Shown here piece after piece: positions 7,884 to 12,347 of a stretch of 12,347 bases of DNA (position 1 is the stretch's first letter; each line of letters opens with the position of its first letter). The translations under genes were made by a program, and so were the position numbers. This DNA is from Promethearchaeota archaeon (GTDB lineage: Archaea; Asgardarchaeota; Lokiarchaeia; Sigynarchaeales; SOKP01). The notes below the pieces were generated by a model. That model did no database searches, was not told the DNA's origin, and was given only the letters and a program-made list of their open reading frames with translations. The stretch lies in the NCBI GenBank assembly GCA_004524425.1, contig SDNN01000068.1:1-12347 (forward strand), written 5' to 3'.

Positions 7884-7926
7884 CAAATCCCCTAATTTGT
7901 TTTAAAATTGCAAATAGCTTGATTTG
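7884..7926. promoter_or_regulatory. Two tandem CAAAT-N6-ATTTG dyads, candidate operator pair
   Basis: Two dyads with identical arms and identical spacing occur at 7884-7899 (centre CCCCTA) and 7911-7926 (centre AGCTTG). They start 27 bases apart. They lie between the probable TATA box (7933-7940) and the ATG (7875) of the MFS gene, where a bound repressor would block initiation or elongation. On the minus-strand RNA each could also form a weak 5-bp hairpin, with the first dyad's loop carrying the AGGGG. A DNA operator is the simpler reading. Confidence 0.5.
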
Positions 7927-7932
7927 ACAATT

Positions 7933-7940
7933 TTTTATAA
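7933..7940 (-). promoter_or_regulatory. Probable TATA box of the first MFS gene
   Basis: On the minus strand this reads TTATAAAA with an A/T-rich purine-containing flank upstream. Initiation about 26 bases on, near 7910, would give a leader of roughly 35 bases that contains most of the dyad pair. The surrounding DNA is almost pure A/T, so the exact position is uncertain. Confidence 0.4.
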
Positions 7941-7974
7941 TTTTTAAAAATTTCTCTTTTCTCTAAATCATGAA

Positions 7975-7983
7975 TTATATTTA
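7975..7983 (+). promoter_or_regulatory. Possible TATA box of the GH51 gene
   Basis: TTATATTTA lies in the 205-base divergent spacer (7876-8080). Initiation near 8005 would give a leader of about 75 bases. A second AT-rich candidate near 8005-8016 would give a shorter leader. I cannot choose between them by eye. Confidence 0.25.
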
Positions 7984-8070
7984 CTCATTGGTTTATGCTA
8001 TAGTTTTAATAATTAGCGACATGATCTAAATTAACTCGTACTTCTAACATTAACAAGAAAAAACTTTTTT

Positions 8071-8076
8071 GGGGAT
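8071..8076 (+). promoter_or_regulatory. Ribosome binding site that selects the TTG start of GH51
   Basis: GGGGAT precedes the TTG at 8081, with six bases from the last G to the TTG. An out-of-frame ATG at 8077 is only two bases from the G run and opens a six-codon frame that stops at 8097. The TTG is the only upstream start that keeps the conserved N-terminal GH51 block. Confidence 0.6.
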
Positions 8077-8080
8077 ATGA

Positions 8081-9643
8081 TTGGAAGGAACAAATAAGGT
8101 TATAATTAATGTTAATTCTGAACTGAAGCCCATAAATCCCATGATATATGGCAATTTCATTGAACATATAGGAGAGTGCATCCATAATGGAATTTGGACT
8201 TATGACCCAGTCAACGTGCCATTGATTGGGAATGAATACCCTCGAATTAAAAAGGTAAGAAAGGATTTGCTAAATGCCTTAAAAAAAGTTAAGCCGACCG
8301 TTTTGCGAGCGTTTGGAGGATGCTACTCTGACGTGTATCATTGGAAAGATGCGATTGGTCCAGAACACCAAAGAAAAAGCGTGAAAAATATACATTGGGG
8401 GATAAAAGAATTTGAGAACATGGATGGCGTTGGACCTATCATAGAAAACCAATTCGGTACAGACGAATTCCTATCCTTATGCGAGATTATTGGTGCGAAA
8501 CCATATCTTAACGTCAATTATGGAAGCGGTACGCCCCAAGAAGCTGCGGATTGGGTGGAATACTGCAACGGTTCTGTAGATACAGAATATGGAGCTTTAA
8601 GAGCACAATATGGAAGGAATAAACCGTATGATGTGAAAATCTGGGGAATCGCTAATGAGATTTATGGTTTTTGGGAAGTTGGGTATGAAAAAATTCCTGA
8701 GGATTACGCAGAAAATTATCTCAAGTTTGCTAAAAAGATGAGAGAAAAAGATGAAACGATTAAGCTGGTCGCATGTGGATATCAAAACCCCTCCTGGAAT
8801 CAAGCTGTTCTAAAGAATATTGGAAATGAGTGGGTAGATTACATGAGCATTCATTTATATCTCCCTTACGTAGCAGGTGGTCGTGATAAAGAAAATCATC
8901 CTGATAATGAAAAATGTTATCATGCCTTGATGGCTTCCCCTCAAATGGTTGAAGAACAAATTAATGCGATATGGAATGATATAATTACAACGCTCGGTAA
9001 GGAAACTGATGTTCGGATTGCTTTTGATGAATGGGGGCTATGGTACTTGAATAGCGATGTAATAAAGACTAATTTCAATCTTCAAGATGGGATATGGGCT
9101 ACATTGATATTAATGCTCTTCCAGAGAAAGAGTGCTATCTGTCCCCTAGCTAACTGGGCTCAATTAGTTAATTGTATTGGCATAATCCAGACAGACCCAG
9201 ATGGATTGGTAATAACACCGGTAGCTCTGGCATTTCAGCTGTTTGCTGACCACGTGCATGATAATTTAGTAAGTGATGTTTTCGTTCATTCTTCGACTTT
9301 TAGTAGTAATAAATTTGGATCAATAATTAAATACAAGAACGTGCCGTATATTGAATGCAATTGTACCATTAATGATGATGGTAATAATTTATCGATAATG
9401 TTGGTGAATAAGCATATTAATGAAAATTTAAAGGTAAATCTTGAAATAAATCATTTCCTGCCAAATGAAAAAGGAAAAATAATAAAACTGGCCAGCGACT
9501 CTCCATTTGATTATAACACTACCGAGAACAGAAACAAGATTAAAATTACTGAAAAAATAATAAATGATATAAAACCCAACATGGCGATTACTTTAGAGCC
9601 TCATTCTGTGACCATCCTTAAATTAACTAAAAATAACTCTTGA
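8081..9643 (+). CDS. GH51 alpha-L-arabinofuranosidase-like glycoside hydrolase
   Basis: The GH51 family releases terminal alpha-L-arabinofuranose from arabinans, arabinoxylans and oligosaccharides with retention of configuration. Visible family blocks are the N-terminal PMIYGNFIEHIGECIHNGIW (20-39), VLRAFGGCYSDVYHWKDAIG (74-93), and FGTDEFLSLCEIIGAKPYLN (125-144). The acid/base is Glu193 in GIANEIYGFW and the nucleophile is Glu317 in FDEWGLWY. The C-terminal part from about residue 385 is the usual beta-sandwich domain. Its 520 residues match the family. No signal peptide is visible, so the enzyme is cytosolic and would act on imported oligosaccharides. The residues around both catalytic sites differ from the common consensus, so specificity may differ. 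Translation starts at TTG. The DUF2284 gene follows after 15 bases, and the MFS transporter is divergent upstream. Confidence 0.9.
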   Translation: MEGTNKVIINVNSELKPINPMIYGNFIEHIGECIHNGIWTYDPVNVPLIGNEYPRIKKVRKDLLNALKKVKPTVLRAFGGCYSDVYHWKDAIGPEHQRKSVKNIHWGIKEFENMDGVGPIIENQFGTDEFLSLCEIIGAKPYLNVNYGSGTPQEAADWVEYCNGSVDTEYGALRAQYGRNKPYDVKIWGIANEIYGFWEVGYEKIPEDYAENYLKFAKKMREKDETIKLVACGYQNPSWNQAVLKNIGNEWVDYMSIHLYLPYVAGGRDKENHPDNEKCYHALMASPQMVEEQINAIWNDIITTLGKETDVRIAFDEWGLWYLNSDVIKTNFNLQDGIWATLILMLFQRKSAICPLANWAQLVNCIGIIQTDPDGLVITPVALAFQLFADHVHDNLVSDVFVHSSTFSSNKFGSIIKYKNVPYIECNCTINDDGNNLSIMLVNKHINENLKVNLEINHFLPNEKGKIIKLASDSPFDYNTTENRNKIKITEKIINDIKPNMAITLEPHSVTILKLTKNNS

Positions 9644-9658
9644 ACGAAAATTTTAATC

Positions 9659-10219
9659 ATGCCTTTTGTTGAAATTCAATTTAAAGACATATTTTTTAAT
9701 CCTGAAGTGCAAAAGATGTGCGTCAGTCGCACTTTTACGTGTCCTAATTATAATCATTCTTGGTCTTGCCCTCCCGCTGCCCCATATTTAGAACAGGAAA
9801 TCTCAACCTATAAAAAATTCTTTCTTATCTATTCTAAATTTGACTTGGAATCATATGTTAAAGAAATAAAATTAAAACATCCCAGAAGAAGCGAACAGAA
9901 GATAAAAAATAATTATTACATGAAAAGTGTTTATCGAAATGACTTGGGTAAAGAAATTGAAAAGTTTCTGAAGCAATATCAAGAACCACACGAGAAAAAG
10001 CTTATCTTACATGTTGGGGCGTGCACTGTGTGCAATAACAAAAATGATGGCAAATGTACCTATGATAGTGGTGAACCTTGTAGATATCCTGAAAAGAGAC
10101 GATACTCCATGGAAGCTGTGGGAATTGAGGTCATAAAAACGGTCATGAACTTGAAAGCTGATATAGAGTATCCCTCTCATAAATATTCTTATCAATTTGG
10201 GTTAGCTTGTTTTAAATAG
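9659..10219 (+). CDS. DUF2284 predicted metal-binding protein
   Basis: This belongs to DUF2284 (COG5423), annotated as predicted metal-binding proteins of unknown function, common in anaerobes. The N-terminal cysteine set is CVSRTFTCPNYNHSWSCPP (Cys21, 28, 37). The C-terminal set is GACTVCNNKNDGKC then EPCRYPEKRRYSMEAVG (Cys122, 125, 133, 141), and the GLACF ending adds Cys184. The CR-x-PE-x-x-RYSMEA block is the clearest family mark. Eight cysteines in 186 residues suggest Fe-S or zinc binding. The ATG is 15 bases after the GH51 stop with no good ribosome site, which points to translation from the GH51 transcript. Its link to a glycoside hydrolase is not explained by any known role of the family. 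Confidence 0.85.
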   Translation: MPFVEIQFKDIFFNPEVQKMCVSRTFTCPNYNHSWSCPPAAPYLEQEISTYKKFFLIYSKFDLESYVKEIKLKHPRRSEQKIKNNYYMKSVYRNDLGKEIEKFLKQYQEPHEKKLILHVGACTVCNNKNDGKCTYDSGEPCRYPEKRRYSMEAVGIEVIKTVMNLKADIEYPSHKYSYQFGLACFK

Positions 10220-10235
10220 ATTCAAAAAATCCAAA

Positions 10236-10244
10236 TATTAAATA
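10236..10244 (+). promoter_or_regulatory. Possible promoter of the FAD oxidoreductase gene
   Basis: The 95-base spacer after the DUF2284 gene holds a TATA-like ATATTAAAT just after an A-rich stretch. Initiation near 10266 would fall on a short perfect palindrome, GAAATATTTC (10266-10275), and leave a leader of about 48 bases. The spacer is so AT-rich that the TATA call is weak. Confidence 0.3.
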
Positions 10245-10304
10245 TCATGACATTAAATTAAGCATGAAATATTTCTAAGAATGATAAAAAAAGAACAAAT
10301 TCAC

Positions 10305-10309
10305 GTGAG
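10305..10309 (+). promoter_or_regulatory. Ribosome binding site that selects the TTG start of the FAD oxidoreductase
   Basis: GTGAG sits five bases before the TTG at 10315. An ATG at 10310 is out of frame and directly abuts the site; its frame is only ATG AGT TGA. The TTG gives the protein a complete Rossmann nucleotide-binding motif from its first residues. Confidence 0.55.
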
Positions 10310-10314
10310 ATGAG

Positions 10315-11832
10315 TTGAAAGCAATTATCGTGGGGTCTGGCATATCCAGCCTTACTGCAGGATGTTATCTGGTTAAAGATGGATGGGACGTCACTATTTA
10401 TGAGCAATATGATAAAATAGGAGGTGTCACGGCCCAAGTCGAAAAAGAAGGATTTAAGTGGGATTTAGGACAAATGTTAGTGGAAGGTTTTGGTCCTGAA
10501 GAACCTGTGGGATTAGTATTTTCAGAGTTAGGCATAGCAGATAAAATAAAAACGGTAAGAACAGAAAGAGCTTATGTTTTCCCTGATTTTGCTCTATACA
10601 AGCCTGAAAAATATGATGATTTTTTTTGGAGAAGAGAAAAATTTAAAGAACTTTTCCCCTCTGATGCTAAAGGCATTGACAAGTATTATAATTTCTATAT
10701 CAAGATGATGGGATTAGCAACTCTTGGGCGTAAGGCTGAAAGAGCAGGGGGTTTGAAATCTGCAATCCTAAAGCTAAAGTTAATTTTCAAGCTTTTGCCC
10801 CTCTTACCCAAAAGGAATTGGAGTGCTCAAAAAATGATGGAATCTTTTTTCGAGTCTGAAAAGCTCCAATCAGTGTTTTTAACCATTTTAGCTGATTTCG
10901 TTGCCCCTCCCTCGCAGTTTATAGGATTAGGCGTGCCTTTTATAAATCCGGAACCTTCTTTTGATGAAGATATCCCCTTGAAAATATCAAAAAATGTGGA
11001 ACATCCAAGTTATCGATTCGTGCTAGGAGGTATGGGCTCAATGGTTGATGCGATGGTAAATTTGATCAAAGAAGGAGGAGGAAAGTTCCTTGTGAATAAA
11101 ACCGTGAAAAAATTCATAATTGAAAAAAATACAGTAAGGGGTATCGTTTGCGAGGACGGAACAACAGATAAGGCAGACATCATCATAGCTAATGGTGGAG
11201 CCAGAGAAATTTTATTGGATACAATAGATGAAAAGGAGCTACCCGAGGAATTCATCATGAAAGTAAAGGATCTGCCACTGATGGAGTCCGTATTCATGGT
11301 GCATTTAGGAATTGATTTTGATCCCACCCCATTCCAAAAATTGAGCACGGTCTACTATTACGGGACTTATGATGTAGATGGTGCAATAAAGGAATGTAGG
11401 GATGGAATATATCATGAAGGACGCCATGGATTTGTCATCTTCATTCCAACCATTTTCTCACCAGAACTAGCCCCTCCAGGTCATCATGCACTAACCGTAT
11501 ATACAATTACACCCAACATGTTAAACGAGGGAACTTGGGAAGAGAAAAAGGAAGAATTTACAGAAAAACTCTTAATAGAGGCCGAAAAAGTAATCCCGAA
11601 CCTTAGAAATGCAAAAGTAAAAGTCACCTTAACTCCTGAAGATTTCAAAAAAATGATTCATGTCAAACATCATGCGTTTGGAGGAATGGCACCCATCATG
11701 GGCAAGGAAGCCATCCCTCATGAAACGCCCATAAAAAATTTATGGTTCATTGGCTCTCAAAGTGAAAGTGGGGCTGGACTTTGTCCGATTATCTCTGATA
11801 CAGCTCGTCTGATAAAATCTATTTTAAAATAA
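10315..11832 (+). CDS. FAD-dependent oxidoreductase, phytoene dehydrogenase-like superfamily
   Basis: This is a flavoprotein of the broad group that includes phytoene desaturases, carotenoid isomerases and related NAD(P)/FAD enzymes. The N-terminus carries the dinucleotide fold VGSGISSLTAGCYLVKDGWD (6-25), ending in Glu30 and KIGG (34-37), the expected FAD-binding pattern. A second FAD-contact block, FVLGGMGSMVDAMVNLIKEGG, lies near 235-255. The C-terminal FIGSQSESGAGLCPIISDTA (about 478-497) is the usual last FAD motif, with a cysteine-proline where carotenoid enzymes often have proline-glycine. The length of 505 residues is normal. No membrane segment is evident. The substrate is unknown: no carotenoid or prenyl-lipid gene is in the window, so a desaturase label would be unsafe. 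It has a 95-base spacer from the DUF2284 gene, so it may be transcribed separately. Confidence 0.85.
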   Translation: MKAIIVGSGISSLTAGCYLVKDGWDVTIYEQYDKIGGVTAQVEKEGFKWDLGQMLVEGFGPEEPVGLVFSELGIADKIKTVRTERAYVFPDFALYKPEKYDDFFWRREKFKELFPSDAKGIDKYYNFYIKMMGLATLGRKAERAGGLKSAILKLKLIFKLLPLLPKRNWSAQKMMESFFESEKLQSVFLTILADFVAPPSQFIGLGVPFINPEPSFDEDIPLKISKNVEHPSYRFVLGGMGSMVDAMVNLIKEGGGKFLVNKTVKKFIIEKNTVRGIVCEDGTTDKADIIIANGGAREILLDTIDEKELPEEFIMKVKDLPLMESVFMVHLGIDFDPTPFQKLSTVYYYGTYDVDGAIKECRDGIYHEGRHGFVIFIPTIFSPELAPPGHHALTVYTITPNMLNEGTWEEKKEEFTEKLLIEAEKVIPNLRNAKVKVTLTPEDFKKMIHVKHHAFGGMAPIMGKEAIPHETPIKNLWFIGSQSESGAGLCPIISDTARLIKSILK

Positions 11833-11865
11833 TATAAATAAGTGAATGAGCCCCGCACTTTAGGC

Positions 11866-11883
11866 ATTTGATATTTATCAAAT
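11866..11883. repeat. Perfect 18-base inverted repeat upstream of the second MFS gene
   Basis: The sequence ATTTGATATTTATCAAAT has two 8-base arms around a TT centre. It lies 33 bases past the FAD oxidoreductase stop codon and ends about 49 bases before the TATA box of the next gene. It could be an operator or part of the 3' end of the upstream transcript; the tiny loop makes a stable RNA hairpin less likely than a protein site. Confidence 0.45.
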
Positions 11884-11931
11884 AATCAGGAATAAAGGAA
11901 TAAATTTTTACATTCTATTTTTAAAAAAAAA

Positions 11932-11940
11932 TTATAAATA
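11932..11940 (+). promoter_or_regulatory. TATA box with A-rich upstream element for the second MFS gene
   Basis: TTATAAATA follows a run of eight or more A, a good match to an archaeal TATA box with a purine-rich TFB-recognition element. Its centre is 29 bases before the ATG at 11965, so the RNA should start within about three bases of the start codon. This is the clearest promoter in the window. Confidence 0.65.
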
Positions 11941-11964
11941 GTACTAAGGTAAATTATATTTTTA

Positions 11965-12347
11965 ATGCGAAAACATTCATCTTCAATTCTTGTTCTATTA
12001 ACGTTATTTTCTTCCGCGTTAATAAGCATAATAATGCCAATGGCCAAGGAAATAGCTCAAGCCCTGAATATTAGAAGTGAAGCTCAAGTAGCTTTCATCA
12101 ATGCAATGTTCTTATTGGTAGGAGCATTTAGTTCTTTAATTTGGGCAATTTTAGCTGATAAATTTTCGCGGAAACAAATGTTAATAATTGGAACTTCAAT
12201 ATGGTCGTTATTTACATTTTTAACCATTTTCTCAACCGATTTTTATTCACTGTTATTTTTTCAATTAATAGCAGCAATAGGTTTCGGTTCAGCCTTACCT
12301 TTAATATTCTCTTTAACAGTGGATATTGGTGATATAGAAAAAAGAGG
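11965..12347 (+). CDS. MFS transporter, N-terminal part, cut by window edge
   Basis: The first 127 residues are visible, covering about four membrane helices: 7-28, 42-63, 72-91 and 95-119. The loop between helices 2 and 3 carries AILADKFSRKQML (61-73), the MFS loop motif in the form seen in Spinster-like and related carriers (ADxxSRK instead of the commoner ADxxGRK). No stop codon occurs before the right edge, so the gene continues outside. It is not closely similar to the first MFS transporter in the window. A TATA box 29 bases upstream suggests a leaderless transcript. The substrate cannot be predicted from this fragment. Confidence 0.85.
   Translation, partial: MRKHSSSILVLLTLFSSALISIIMPMAKEIAQALNIRSEAQVAFINAMFLLVGAFSSLIWAILADKFSRKQMLIIGTSIWSLFTFLTIFSTDFYSLLFFQLIAAIGFGSALPLIFSLTVDIGDIEKR

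Noticed and set aside
7939..7952. Perfect 14-base palindrome AATTTTTAAAAATT in the divergent spacer
   Set aside because: It is made only of A and T in an A/T-rich stretch, so a chance palindrome of this size is likely.
11010..11348. Open frame of 112 codons on the minus strand inside the FAD oxidoreductase gene
   Set aside because: It is fully antisense to a well-supported gene, is serine-, proline- and methionine-rich in the way antisense frames usually are, and has no ribosome site or recognisable motif.
10315..11832. Specific label phytoene desaturase or carotenoid isomerase for the FAD oxidoreductase
   Set aside because: The FAD motifs fit the superfamily, but no carotenoid or isoprenoid gene is nearby and the C-terminal motif is not the usual carotenoid form.
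11848..11865. Short GC-richer patch after the FAD oxidoreductase as a possible tRNA or small RNA
   Set aside because: Only a three-base pairing is visible, with no cloverleaf, no T-loop consensus and too little length for an RNA gene.
1..12347. CRISPR array, transposon, integrase or plasmid origin
   Set aside because: No regularly spaced direct repeats, transposase or integrase motifs, terminal inverted repeats or iterated origin-like repeats were seen on either strand.

Overview
The window looks archaeal, most likely from a Lokiarchaeia-like Asgard archaeon. It is clearly AT-rich, with short mostly gene-free spacers. Several genes are preceded by archaeal TATA-type elements about 26 bases from the start codon, which suggests leaderless transcripts, while others carry short GGGG or GTGAG ribosome sites. 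Three genes use GTG or TTG starts. The protein families also fit anaerobic archaea: a multi-PAS soluble histidine kinase, DUF169, DUF2284 and a cysteine-rich two-cluster ferredoxin protein. The lineage is inferred from style and gene content, since there is no rRNA or other marker gene. No tRNA, rRNA, CRISPR array, transposon or integrase was seen, and no gene-free stretch exceeds about 205 bases.

Layout. At 3-2060 (+) is a multi-PAS histidine kinase cut by the left edge. It converges on a small unknown protein (2120-2485, -) that lies downstream of a CocE/NonD-type serine hydrolase (2545-4401, -). A 180-base divergent region leads to a ferredoxin-like protein with 18 cysteines (4582-5694, +), followed by a DUF169 protein (5764-6531, +). 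These converge on an MFS transporter (6610-7875, -). The transporter shares a 205-base divergent region with a GH51 alpha-L-arabinofuranosidase (8081-9643, +). A DUF2284 predicted metal-binding protein follows after only 15 bases (9659-10219, +). Next come an FAD-dependent oxidoreductase of the phytoene dehydrogenase-like superfamily (10315-11832, +) and the first 127 residues of a second MFS transporter (11965-right edge, +).

How the genes may work together. Two modules can be proposed. The first is an arabinoside module: the MFS transporter imports a sugar or oligosaccharide and the cytosolic GH51 enzyme cleaves it. The spacer between them carries two copies of the same dyad, CAAAT-N6-ATTTG, between the transporter's likely TATA box and its start codon, a typical repressor position. 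The second is a redox module made of the ferredoxin-like protein and DUF169, with no assigned reaction. DUF2284 and the FAD oxidoreductase add to an unusually dense set of uncharacterised cysteine-rich or redox proteins. Nothing here is a proven new system. The tandem dyads, the ferredoxin/DUF169 pair and the GH51-DUF2284 coupling are the best leads.
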